Part shown: positions 33,454 through 42,021 of the stretch, piece after piece
Layout: each line of letters opens with the position of its first letter
Position numbering within the stretch: the stretch's first letter is position 1
Assembly: GCA_947175035.1 (NCBI GenBank)
Contig: CAMWLG010000004.1
Span: forward strand, 1-64,000
Reading direction: 5' to 3'
Source: an uncultured Lachnospiraceae bacterium
Lineage (GTDB): Bacteria; Bacillota; Clostridia; Lachnospirales; Lachnospiraceae
DNA length: 64,000 bases
Made by a program: the position numbers and the translations under genes
The notes under the pieces: generated by a model
The model's database searches: none
What the model saw: only the letters and a program-made list of their open reading frames with translations
Told to the model about the DNA's origin: nothing

Positions 33454-35754
33454 ATGATTTTTTCAACCGACTTTTTCAGGGACGAGGTAAGATGCGGCTT
33501 TTATGTTCCTACAGCTATTAAGCAGGTATGGGCGGCAGAGCTGATGGTACTGGGGGAAATAGATCGCATCTGCAGAAAATATGATATCAAATATTATGCA
33601 GAGTGGGGAACTCTGTTAGGAGCCGTGCGTCATGGAGGATTTGTCCCGTGGGATGATGACATGGATATCGGTATGCTCAGGAAGGATTATATTCGGTTCA
33701 GGGAGGTGGCGGAGAAGGAGCTGCCAAAAGAATATGTCATACATGATTATGCGTCTAAGGACGATCACTGGATGTTTTTATCCAGGGTGGTCAGCAGGAA
33801 TCAGATCTGTTATGAAGAAGAGCATTTGAATAAATATCATAATTTCCCCTATATGGCGGCTATAGACATATTTGTTTCGGATTATTTATATAGGGATGAA
33901 GAAAAAGAAAAAGAGCGCTGTGACGAGATATTGTATATTCTCGCCGTTGCGGATTTGATCGTTCAAAAGGGGATAGACGATAACTTAAAAGAGATTTTAA
34001 AGAAGCTGGAGATAAAATATCATACGAGATTGTCGGGGAGTGGGTCTGCAAGAGATTTAGGTGTCCGGCTATATCGCCTTGCGGAACAGCAAATGGCGAG
34101 GGTTCCGGAATATGAGGCGGATTCTATCGGGCAGATATTTCCATGGATATTAAAGGGGAGGAAGGGAGTGGCAAAGGAATATTATGCCAAGACAGTGCGA
34201 CTGCCTTTTGAAAACACGACGATTCCGGTGCCTGCTGATTATTGCACGATTACAGGTAAGCGATATCGTAATTTCCTGACAATCCGCAAAGTATGGGGCG
34301 GACATGGTTATCCCGCTTTTGAAGGACAGCGAAATGCTCTGCAGGCAATAGCGGATTTTAAGCTTCCTGAATATACATTCAGTCCGGAGATGCTTGCCAA
34401 TAAGCAGCCTGTGGATAAGGGCTTTAAGGAAATCGTAAAGGAATATATCGGGGTATTGGATGGGCTGATGAACGGTCTGAAAGAAAATGCGGCTGAAAAT
34501 ACGTGGGGAGAAAGCCTTGATATATTGCCGGAATGTCAGCAGCTTGCAGTTGATTTGGGAACCCTGATTGAAGATATCAAGGGGGAGAACAACCAAAATG
34601 TGAGAGAGATCGTTGCCTGTGTGGAAGCCTATTGTGAAGCTGTTTATGAAACTTACAGGTTGCTCACGGATATGGATAATGCTTTGGATCATCAGAAGAT
34701 TGGAGACAGTGTGGTGGCTTCCCAAAATGCATATGATGTGATGAGAAGGGCAATTGATGAAAGACTTCTTCAAAAGAAGGTGATATTATTTATCACTACC
34801 GGTTCAAAGCAATGGAATGGATTTAAAAATCTATGTCAATCCTGTATGGACGATGAAAACAATGAAGTTTATGGCGTTCTCGTGCCGGTTGTCTTTAAGG
34901 ATTGTGCAGGAAATGCTGATTTTAGTAATATAGAGCAGCCGGAGGATAATGAATTTTTCCCAAGGGAAATAGAAGTGAGAGGATGGAAGGATATTGATGT
35001 AAGTCTATTGCAGCCGGATATCATCTATATTCAGGATCCGTATGACAATGTAAATCCGTGTCTTACCATTCCGCCGCAGTTTTATTCAAGTAATTTGAGG
35101 AACTACACCGCTTCCTTAATTTATGTGCCGGCATTTTATGTGAATGAATTTGGTGAGGAGGATACCAACGATGTCTACAATATGAAACATTACGTAACGG
35201 CACCAGCAGTTATGTATGCGGATTATATACTGCTTCAATCGGAAAACACCAAAAAAATGTATATGGAAAAGCTGGTGGAGTTTGCAGGAGAGGAAGCCCG
35301 TGAGGTTTGGGACGGAAAGCTTAAGGTTGCAAAACTGTATGATGAAATTACAGAATTGCCAGCCAAAACAAAAGAGAAAAATAAAGATTTAAATAATAAA
35401 AAAACAATTGTGTATTGTATCGGTTTAAATGAACTCGCCCAAAAAGGGATGATTGCCGTAGATACAATCAGGGAGAAGCTTGAAATTTTTGAAGAAAACA
35501 GAACAAGGCATAATCTAATGGTTGGTTTGTATCCGCCCGATTTAGATACATGGAAAAATGCAGATGGTGGTGTTACACAACAAATTACAAAGCTTCTTGA
35601 GAAATACACCAAGCAGGAATGGTGTGAAATCTGTGACATAAATTATGCGAACATGAAGGATATTGCAGAGGAAAGCGATGCATATTATGGTTCTCCATCA
35701 CCGCTTGTACTTATGTTTACCGCAGTTGGCAAGCCTGTTATGATTGCAAGGTAG
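33454..35754 (+). CDS. LicD phosphotransferase fused to a TagF-like GT-B domain
   Basis: This 766-residue fusion has residues 1-280 as a LicD domain with AEWGTLLGAVRHGGFVPWDD followed by DMDIGM. Residues 310-430 are a helical linker. Residues 440-766 are a domain of the CDP-glycerol phosphotransferase-like type also seen at 36825: KKVILFITTGSKQWNGFKNL, QPDIIYIQDPYDNVNPCL, and the end AEESDAYYGSPSPLVLMFTA. The GT-B part lacks the clear LKLHP and SDYSS motifs, so it may be structural or diverged. The ATG at 33454, with GGGGAG nine bases upstream, aligns with the other LicD starts. It lies directly behind the CDP-ribitol synthase gene, so ribitol-phosphate transfer is a good hypothesis. Confidence 0.82.
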   Translation: MIFSTDFFRDEVRCGFYVPTAIKQVWAAELMVLGEIDRICRKYDIKYYAEWGTLLGAVRHGGFVPWDDDMDIGMLRKDYIRFREVAEKELPKEYVIHDYASKDDHWMFLSRVVSRNQICYEEEHLNKYHNFPYMAAIDIFVSDYLYRDEEKEKERCDEILYILAVADLIVQKGIDDNLKEILKKLEIKYHTRLSGSGSARDLGVRLYRLAEQQMARVPEYEADSIGQIFPWILKGRKGVAKEYYAKTVRLPFENTTIPVPADYCTITGKRYRNFLTIRKVWGGHGYPAFEGQRNALQAIADFKLPEYTFSPEMLANKQPVDKGFKEIVKEYIGVLDGLMNGLKENAAENTWGESLDILPECQQLAVDLGTLIEDIKGENNQNVREIVACVEAYCEAVYETYRLLTDMDNALDHQKIGDSVVASQNAYDVMRRAIDERLLQKKVILFITTGSKQWNGFKNLCQSCMDDENNEVYGVLVPVVFKDCAGNADFSNIEQPEDNEFFPREIEVRGWKDIDVSLLQPDIIYIQDPYDNVNPCLTIPPQFYSSNLRNYTASLIYVPAFYVNEFGEEDTNDVYNMKHYVTAPAVMYADYILLQSENTKKMYMEKLVEFAGEEAREVWDGKLKVAKLYDEITELPAKTKEKNKDLNNKKTIVYCIGLNELAQKGMIAVDTIREKLEIFEENRTRHNLMVGLYPPDLDTWKNADGGVTQQITKLLEKYTKQEWCEICDINYANMKDIAEESDAYYGSPSPLVLMFTAVGKPVMIAR

Positions 35755-35790
35755 TGCATAATTATTTGAAATGCGGAAGGATTGTATATT

Positions 35791-36855
35791 ATGAAAGCAT
35801 GGGTGTTGCATGGGATAAACGATATAAGATATGAGGAGGTTACACTGCCGGTTCCCGGTGAAAATGAGGTTTTAGTAGCGGTAAAATCGGCAGGTATCTG
35901 CGGCTCTGATATTCCCCGTATTTATAAGAATGGAGCACATGTCATGCCATTGATACCGGGGCATGAATTCTCGGGACAGGTGGTTGATGTCTGTAATCAG
36001 GCAGATCAACCATGGATAGGCAAAAGAGTTGGTGTGTTTCCTTTGATACCATGCAGAAAATGCAGAGCATGTCTTAATAAAAAATATGAGATGTGTGAAC
36101 ATTACAGCTATTTAGGGTCAAGGAGAAACGGTGGATTTGCAGAATATGTATCTGTGCCAAAATGGAATCTGATAGAGCTTACGGATGAGGTAAGTTATGA
36201 TGCTGCAGCGATGCTTGAACCGATGGCGGTAGCAGCTCATGCCATGAGAAGACTGTCAATCAGCAACGAATCAAGTGTTGCAGTCTGCGGACTGGGAACA
36301 GTTGGTTTGCTTCTGGTTATGCTGTTATTAGAAAGAGGATTTAAAAACATATATGCAATCGGTTCAAAGGAAATTCAAAAGAAGATGGCAGTATTACTGG
36401 GGGTGCCGGAAGAAAATTGTTGTGACTGTAGAATAGATAATGTAAATGAATTTATTGCCGGTAAAACAGGACATAGAGGAGTGGATGCTTTTTTTGAGTG
36501 TGTTGGCAAAAATGAGACAATCACTGAAGCTGTCGAATTCACCGCAGCCGGAGGGCAGATTTGTTTTGTAGGCAATCCCTATACGGATCTGATAATGGAT
36601 AAAAACGTATATTGGAAGATATTACGAAATCAGCTTACAATCACCGGAACGTGGAATTCCTCTTATTTGGGGCAGCAGGATACAGATGCCGCGGGGGATG
36701 ATTGGAATTATGTATTGAACAGGCTAAAAGACCATAGGATTCATCCGGAAAAGCTTGTAACGCATAGCTTTGAGTTAAATGAGCTAAATCAAGGCTTTGA
36801 CATTATGCGCAATAAAACGGAGGATTATATAAAAATTTTATATAGGTCTTTATAA
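35791..36855 (+). CDS. Zinc-dependent medium-chain alcohol dehydrogenase, TarJ-like
   Basis: This 354-residue MDR protein has the catalytic zinc region GICGSD and GHEFSG, structural zinc cysteines in CRKCRACLNKKYEMC, and the NAD(P)-binding VAVCGLGTVGLLLVMLLLER. TarJ enzymes reduce ribulose 5-phosphate to ribitol 5-phosphate, the substrate of TarI. It is in the same strand run as a ribulose-phosphate epimerase, a TarI-like enzyme and a LicD fusion, which supports that role. GGAAGG lies upstream of the ATG at 35791. Its 3' end overlaps the convergent gene by 31 bp. Sorbitol-type dehydrogenases look similar, so the substrate is inferred. Confidence 0.85.
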   Translation: MKAWVLHGINDIRYEEVTLPVPGENEVLVAVKSAGICGSDIPRIYKNGAHVMPLIPGHEFSGQVVDVCNQADQPWIGKRVGVFPLIPCRKCRACLNKKYEMCEHYSYLGSRRNGGFAEYVSVPKWNLIELTDEVSYDAAAMLEPMAVAAHAMRRLSISNESSVAVCGLGTVGLLLVMLLLERGFKNIYAIGSKEIQKKMAVLLGVPEENCCDCRIDNVNEFIAGKTGHRGVDAFFECVGKNETITEAVEFTAAGGQICFVGNPYTDLIMDKNVYWKILRNQLTITGTWNSSYLGQQDTDAAGDDWNYVLNRLKDHRIHPEKLVTHSFELNELNQGFDIMRNKTEDYIKILYRSL

Positions 36856-38270
36856 ATATACTCGCTGGCAGAGCAACCATTATCACTGACATAATCCAGA
36901 GCATCGGAAAAAGCTTTTTTCCGATGTTCCTTTAATTCGTCATTTCCATTTATCACTGTATCAATTATGAATTTTTCTATTGCCATATAATCGCTGCCCT
37001 CCGCCTTGCAATAAGCGGACAAACATTTCTTCCCCAGCTCTGAAAATATTTGTTCCGGCCTTGTAAGATAGAGTAGTGGTTTGTCCGCATACATATATTC
37101 AGCGATAAAGGACAGGGAGTCCATAATCATAGCGTCTGATGTCGCAAACAATTCCAAATAACTATCCTCAGTGATTACTTTTGCGTTTGGCAGCGCATTC
37201 CACTTTTCAATATAGGCATCGTACTCGGCACTATTTTTAAACACTCCCGCTTCCACCGATCTGAGGCGCAGATTGGGGTGCGGTTTAAAGACAAATGCAA
37301 TCTGATCCTGATACTTTTGTGCCAGATATATCCAGAAATGTGCATTTTTGGCAAAGGTAGAAAATATCAGCCCTGCATAACCCAAAAAAGAATGATGAGG
37401 TGCAATGATAACCTTCTTGATCTTGCGCGCGTCAGCCTGAGCAGGAATCTTCCAAATCCGTCGGATATCAGCCTCCTCAAAAGTATGTTCCTGATAAAAA
37501 TAGTCCATTTTAGCATAGCCGGAATATACAATATTCTGCCCTTGGAGCAACTGATACTCCTGATATCGTTCCACATCCAGCTTCGTATTCATATAAGCAC
37601 GACCGACTATGTTGAAAAAGGCATTGTTGCAGGAAGTATTGTAAAGAAATTGACCACTGGCACTATTTTCCACATTAAATGAATACGGGATATATAAATT
37701 TACATACCTGAAAGGAAAGTTACTGATTCTATAACTTTCCGGAAGAGATTCCTGCCAATAGGTCAGATGGACCACAATGTCCGGTATTTCCCCCAGTTCC
37801 TCCCACGTATATACTTTATCCTCACTCACAGAATAAGTATCCAGAATCCGGTATCCCCTGCCCTCAAAAAACCGTTTGTTCTGCTCATAGGTCATAGTTC
37901 TGTCATCGATATTGCGATCCGTCAGGGGAACATTCGTCACAGATACATCAAAACGATTATCCTGCTCCAGAATGCGATATAACTCGTCCGCTGGCCATTC
38001 CGCCGCAGAAATCGCCAAAAAAGTAATCTTGACCGTTTCACCTCGTGAAAATTTTTCCTTCACAGCTAAGATCCCCGCTTGGCGGGCGTATGTATATAAC
38101 TGTTGGTAAAGCTCTTTTCCGCCGTCCAACTGGTTCGCATAACAAAAAAGCGCTGTCAGATGCTCATATGTATATTTTACAGGGATTTTGTCATCATATT
38201 GAAAATCCCCTCTGTCAACCCCTTCTATCAATTCTTCCAACAATTGCGCATTCTTTTCCTGAAGGTTCAT
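36825..38270 (-). CDS. TagF-like CDP-polyol phosphotransferase family protein
   Basis: This 481-residue GT-B protein of the CDP-glycerol phosphotransferase type is diverged from the other three. An N-terminal helical part is followed by VKITFLAISAAEWPADELYR, FRYVNLYIPYSFNVENSASG, VIIAPHHSFLG, IAFVFKPHPNLRLRS (the K-x-HP motif) and ATSDAMIMDSLSFIAEYM, where the usual SDYSS is replaced by MDSLS. No membrane span is visible. ATG with AGGGAG upstream. A SigD-like promoter at 38339-38366 faces this gene, pointing to co-expression with flagella. Confidence 0.82.
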   Translation of the reverse strand: MNLQEKNAQLLEELIEGVDRGDFQYDDKIPVKYTYEHLTALFCYANQLDGGKELYQQLYTYARQAGILAVKEKFSRGETVKITFLAISAAEWPADELYRILEQDNRFDVSVTNVPLTDRNIDDRTMTYEQNKRFFEGRGYRILDTYSVSEDKVYTWEELGEIPDIVVHLTYWQESLPESYRISNFPFRYVNLYIPYSFNVENSASGQFLYNTSCNNAFFNIVGRAYMNTKLDVERYQEYQLLQGQNIVYSGYAKMDYFYQEHTFEEADIRRIWKIPAQADARKIKKVIIAPHHSFLGYAGLIFSTFAKNAHFWIYLAQKYQDQIAFVFKPHPNLRLRSVEAGVFKNSAEYDAYIEKWNALPNAKVITEDSYLELFATSDAMIMDSLSFIAEYMYADKPLLYLTRPEQIFSELGKKCLSAYCKAEGSDYMAIEKFIIDTVINGNDELKEHRKKAFSDALDYVSDNGCSASEYIYKDLYKIFI

Positions 38271-38338
38271 CCTATTTCTCCCTAAACTAAATAATCATAA
38301 TTTGTTCGTATTCCATTCACTGTCAATAATTGCAATTT

Positions 38339-38366
38339 ATATCGGCATATTTGTTCCCTTTTTTTA
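38339..38366 (-). promoter_or_regulatory. SigD/FliA-type promoter ahead of the TagF-like gene
   Basis: On the minus strand TAAA (38366-38363), 16 bases, GCCGATAT (38346-38339). The -10 octamer is a perfect SigD match; the spacer is one base over the usual 15. A SigA-like TTGACA also lies just downstream, near 38320. Confidence 0.7.
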
Positions 38367-38413
38367 GATGAAATATAAAACTATTATTGTATGAATGGTC
38401 ATCATGTAATTGC

Positions 38414-39574
38414 TCAACCAAGGGCGGCCGTTTCAAGAATCTGCTCCAATCTGTCCTGTAAAGAGTATTCTTTCAGTACTTTTTCCCGTCCGGTTTGGGC
38501 AATCTGCAGGCGAAGCTCCTCATGTTCCAAGTAAAACGCTGCCTTTTCCAGAGCGTCTTCCACGCTTTCATAGATTGCCAGTTCCTGTCCGTCTGCAAAC
38601 TGTTCCGCCAATTCGGGCTGGTAATTGGACAGCAAAAAACCGCCGGCCCCCATGACATCCAGCGCCCTTAAGGGGATACCGCTCTGGATACAGCGCAGGG
38701 ACGGATTAAGATTGATTCCGGTGCAGGCAAAGACCTTCGGCATTTCCGTCACATAATCAATCGGCGGAAAGCATTTGACTTCCTGTAAGATCTCGCTGGA
38801 TTGAAAAGAATACAGCCTGGTATCAAAACGCCTTCCGAACAGGGTCAGCAACACCAATCTGTCCTTTCTGGTGACTTCGCTGGCCATGGCAAAGGTCAAA
38901 GCCTCTCTTAACAGGCGGAAGGTACTGTCCGGATGCATTTTGCCAATATATTGATTGATATCCTCTACCAATTGTTCCGTCACTAATTCATCAAAGAGAT
39001 AACAGCCATACAGATTCTGCTGTGCGGTCATCGCCGCATCCAGATATCCTCTGGTATGGTCATCCATCAAGGCGCGCAGATCCTGCATGCGGGATTCGTA
39101 CAAACTGCCCACTAGCGCAACATCGGAAGCATACTTCTTGCGGTCTTTCTCAGAAATCTGCAAACCGCGCAGTCTGGAAGCATTGACACCCAGCGGAAGG
39201 TAATAAACCGTGTCAAAGCCTTTCTGAATATAGTGTTCTGCTTGGATTCTGTCAAAAAAGAATACATAATTATTCGCATTGCCCAATGTCTCCTCCGGGC
39301 GCACTACATTCAATGGATTATCATAACACCAGGCAATATACTTCATGTTCTTCGCTTTTGCTGCTTTGGACAGCATCGGCCAATAATTTATGCTGAGCAG
39401 TGCGTCGAACCGGTTTGCATCCACGTTCTGTTGAAACCATCGCTCAAACGCTTCATCTTCATTCTTATTGCTAAATTTCCAATCGAAGGATTCCCATTGG
39501 ATATTTTTTTCTTGGCAGATTTCCTTTAAATCATATTGAAGGTATGATGACCATTCATATAATAATAGTTTCAT
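38414..39574 (-). CDS. CgeB-family glycosyltransferase
   Basis: This 386-residue GT-B glycosyltransferase is a close relative of those at 1857 and 42866. It starts MKLLLYEWSSYLQYDLKEIC and has YDNPLNVVRPEETLG, VALVGSLYESRMQDLRAL and SLRCIQSGIPLRALDVMGAG followed by GFLLSNYQPELAEQ. The ATG at 39574 is five bases after the stop of the radical SAM gene. GGAGG is rather far upstream, so coupling to that gene is likely. It is the last gene of a minus-strand operon of CgeB, radical SAM and CgeB genes driven by a SigD-like promoter. Sugar unknown. Confidence 0.82.
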   Translation of the reverse strand: MKLLLYEWSSYLQYDLKEICQEKNIQWESFDWKFSNKNEDEAFERWFQQNVDANRFDALLSINYWPMLSKAAKAKNMKYIAWCYDNPLNVVRPEETLGNANNYVFFFDRIQAEHYIQKGFDTVYYLPLGVNASRLRGLQISEKDRKKYASDVALVGSLYESRMQDLRALMDDHTRGYLDAAMTAQQNLYGCYLFDELVTEQLVEDINQYIGKMHPDSTFRLLREALTFAMASEVTRKDRLVLLTLFGRRFDTRLYSFQSSEILQEVKCFPPIDYVTEMPKVFACTGINLNPSLRCIQSGIPLRALDVMGAGGFLLSNYQPELAEQFADGQELAIYESVEDALEKAAFYLEHEELRLQIAQTGREKVLKEYSLQDRLEQILETAALG

Positions 39575-39579
39575 AAGCT

Positions 39580-40707
39580 TTACACCCAATCCTCCAGATT
39601 ACTGTGCCTTCCCACAATTTCCCAAGGTTTTGCATCTCCGTCAATACAATATCGGCAGCGCTCCATGGGCAGCAGGAGTCCGGCCTTTATCATGGGAGCG
39701 CTCAGGTCTTCCGCATAGAGGTCAATTCCTTCGTCCACCGGCAGTTCCTGTTGAAATGCCTGATTAAAATATTTGGTGGTGAAGGGAGCGTAGCAGGGAG
39801 CCACTTTTCCCTGATGCAGACAGGTACAGGTTGCCTGAAAGCATTGATAGAAAAACTCTCCGTCCGCGCGGGGCGCGAGGGTCTGGGTTTGATTAAATTC
39901 TGTAATTTGAGCTGTGATCGTATAGGGAATCCCCAGCTCATAAAGATGCTTCTGTATTTCCCCTATTTTCGCTTCCATAGGCGGATAATAGGAAATATGG
40001 AAAAAGGCTCTACATTCTTTCATAACTTTTACCAGTTCTTCCTTAAGGCTTGGAATCAAGAGCCCGTTGGTCACCACCGTGATAATGCTTGCGGGGTAGA
40101 GACTCCGCACATATTTTATGTATTCGTCCAACTGCGGGTTTAACAAAGGCTCGCCGCCCAAAATACGGATGACTCCGATATCCACAATGTATTTTCTAAG
40201 CTGTGCCAGATCTTTGGAAAACTGCTCATAGTCGGTAAAAACGGGTTCCTGCACCAGAGGGGAATAATGGGTGCAGTATTTGCAGTTTAGATTACAATGA
40301 TCCGCCACATGAAACTCCAGATAGGACAGATAAGGATCCAACATGATGGGGGTCAACAGTTCCGGAAGCACTTCCGGCGTTTGGGCAATCTCTTCATACA
40401 GCCGCATTCCGTCATAGATATCATCCAGTTCCACACCCTCTCGAATCAGGGCAAACACCAAGTCGTTCTGCTGTATATAGTATTCCTTGGGAATTACAAT
40501 GGCGGAGAGTCTTCCGTCCCGGTAGCGTTTTCCAAATTCTGCCACGGTAATCTCACCCTCCTGTGCTGCACCCCCCAGAGTCACAAAGGTATCCACCACA
40601 ATGGCGTCCCCGCCCTGTTCTACCACCAGATTGGAATATTCGTTTTCTATCAGTCGTTTCATTAAATGACTCCACTTGGAAGTCCCAAATACACCTATTT
40701 TTAACAT
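39580..40707 (-). CDS. Radical SAM protein with an N-terminal Rossmann-like module
   Basis: This 375-residue protein has an N-terminal module IGVFGTSKWSHLMKRLIENE at residues 1-110, then a radical SAM domain with the cluster motif FHVADHCNLNCKYCTHYSPL (CxxxCxxC), the GGEP motif (IRILGGEPLLNPQLD) and VVTNGLL. The C-terminal part holds more cysteines (YQCFQATCTCLHQG, CYAP, ERCRYCIDG) that may bind auxiliary Fe-S clusters in a SPASM-like way. It needs anaerobic conditions and may oxidise, epimerise or crosslink a sugar or peptide. It lies between two CgeB glycosyltransferases, with 2 bp to the upstream gene. Its product is unknown. Confidence 0.82.
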   Translation of the reverse strand: MLKIGVFGTSKWSHLMKRLIENEYSNLVVEQGGDAIVVDTFVTLGGAAQEGEITVAEFGKRYRDGRLSAIVIPKEYYIQQNDLVFALIREGVELDDIYDGMRLYEEIAQTPEVLPELLTPIMLDPYLSYLEFHVADHCNLNCKYCTHYSPLVQEPVFTDYEQFSKDLAQLRKYIVDIGVIRILGGEPLLNPQLDEYIKYVRSLYPASIITVVTNGLLIPSLKEELVKVMKECRAFFHISYYPPMEAKIGEIQKHLYELGIPYTITAQITEFNQTQTLAPRADGEFFYQCFQATCTCLHQGKVAPCYAPFTTKYFNQAFQQELPVDEGIDLYAEDLSAPMIKAGLLLPMERCRYCIDGDAKPWEIVGRHSNLEDWV

Positions 40708-40709
40708 AA

Positions 40710-41882
40710 TTATCCCCCTAATAAATCCTGATGCAGTTCCATGGCTCTCGCCTGCCAGGTGTGTTTTTCTTTGGCCAGTGCATATCCCCTGTCGGCAATC
40801 TCCTGCATAGCATCCGTGTCTTGCAGCAGCGCTTGTATTCTCTCAGGCAGACTGTCTATGGTGGAGGGGTCATAGGGTACCCATACGTCAGGGGGCAGTT
40901 CCTCTTTCAAATAGTTTGAAGTTTCGGAACACACCACGGCACCCCGCAGCATCCCGTTAAACACCCTTTCGTGGCTGCCGTCCCGAAACCAAGGCATGGT
41001 ATTCAGCACGATTTTGGTATTCTCCATTTTGCGCAGCACTTCTTCAGGGGAAATCCGTCCCCCATAATGAACGTTCGGCAGTTTGATGAAACTGCATTCG
41101 CCCCATCCGTCCCCATACAGTTCCAGGGGGATTCCTGCCTGGGCGACGGCAGCCACCGCCTTTTCCCGAAAATAAGAACTGACTACCCGCTCGATATAGA
41201 CACAAGAGCTGATGAATGCCTGAAGTTCTGCGTCTGACATTTGGACTTGGTGGTCTCTCAAAGTATTTTCCAAGACTTGTTCAATAATTAAATGGGGATT
41301 TTGCAAAAGCTTTTGTATTGCGGTTTCACAGATTGCTTCCGCCGGAAAATCCCATTGTGTAAAGTCGGGTTTTTGCTTCTCTGCATATTCTGCAAGCAGG
41401 GAGCCGGCATAAAGAACTTCTATCGTCCGTTCCCTGATGGGTTTTGGCATACCCTCCATGGGGGTTCCTCCATGGGGTAAAAATCCAGTCACCTCTATCT
41501 CCGGATAAAAGCGGTTCACATAGTCCATATGCCCGCGATCCACGCAGAGAACCACTCCCACAGAAGGTGTCTTCCGCAAAATATCAGGATACCAATAGGG
41601 ATGATCTACCAAGATATTGATACAGGGGATCCGCAGTTGTTCGCACATATTGACCCCGGAAGGAAGCGTCATACCATAGAAGGTGCTGTTAAATGCAATC
41701 ATTGCGGTTATGGAACCGTCCTGCAGAAAAGTATAAAGCCCCCCCAATCCTTTTATCATATCCCGTAAATCAACTTCGTATATTTCGTAACCGCCCAATT
41801 GCTCAAATCCTTTCCTAAGCTGTGCACTGAACAAGTTGAGCGTGTCTAATTTTCCTTTGAAAAGGACAATTCGTTTCATCAT
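40710..41882 (-). CDS. CgeB-family glycosyltransferase
   Basis: This 390-residue protein is closest in the window to the C-terminal half of the gene at 146. It starts MMKRIVLFKGKLDTLNLFSA and has IPCINILVDHPYWYPDI, KIVLNTMPWFRDGSHERVFN and GMLRGAVVCSETSNYLKEEL. It is a predicted GT-B sugar transferase in the cytoplasm. The ATG has AGAGG seven bases upstream; a second ATG one codon on is equally possible. It is the first gene of the operon behind the SigD-like promoter at 41922-41948, and a divergent GT2 gene starts 139 bp away. Confidence 0.83.
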   Translation of the reverse strand: MMKRIVLFKGKLDTLNLFSAQLRKGFEQLGGYEIYEVDLRDMIKGLGGLYTFLQDGSITAMIAFNSTFYGMTLPSGVNMCEQLRIPCINILVDHPYWYPDILRKTPSVGVVLCVDRGHMDYVNRFYPEIEVTGFLPHGGTPMEGMPKPIRERTIEVLYAGSLLAEYAEKQKPDFTQWDFPAEAICETAIQKLLQNPHLIIEQVLENTLRDHQVQMSDAELQAFISSCVYIERVVSSYFREKAVAAVAQAGIPLELYGDGWGECSFIKLPNVHYGGRISPEEVLRKMENTKIVLNTMPWFRDGSHERVFNGMLRGAVVCSETSNYLKEELPPDVWVPYDPSTIDSLPERIQALLQDTDAMQEIADRGYALAKEKHTWQARAMELHQDLLGG

Positions 41883-41921
41883 GATAATCCTCTATATGTT
41901 GCAAGTTTCCTATCTTTAAGT

Positions 41922-41948
41922 ATATCGGTTCCCGTGAATTTGTTCTTA
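41922..41948 (-). promoter_or_regulatory. SigD/FliA-type promoter of the CgeB-radical SAM-CgeB operon
   Basis: On the minus strand TAAG (41948-41945), 15 bases, ACCGATAT (41929-41922). Spacing is exact and ten of twelve positions match TAAA-N15-GCCGATAT. Transcription would start about 35 bases before the ATG. Confidence 0.65.
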
Positions 41949-41969
41949 ACTCAAGGGAGGGTGCTTTTG

Positions 41970-41998
41970 TTGCAATATTGTCATTTATAGAGTACAAT
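41970..41998 (+). promoter_or_regulatory. SigA promoter of the GT2 gene at 42022
   Basis: TTGCAA, 17 bases, TACAAT. It faces away from the SigD-like promoter, so the two operons are divergent. Confidence 0.72.
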
Positions 41999-42021
41999 GT
42001 AGAAAGACGGAGGATAAGAAA

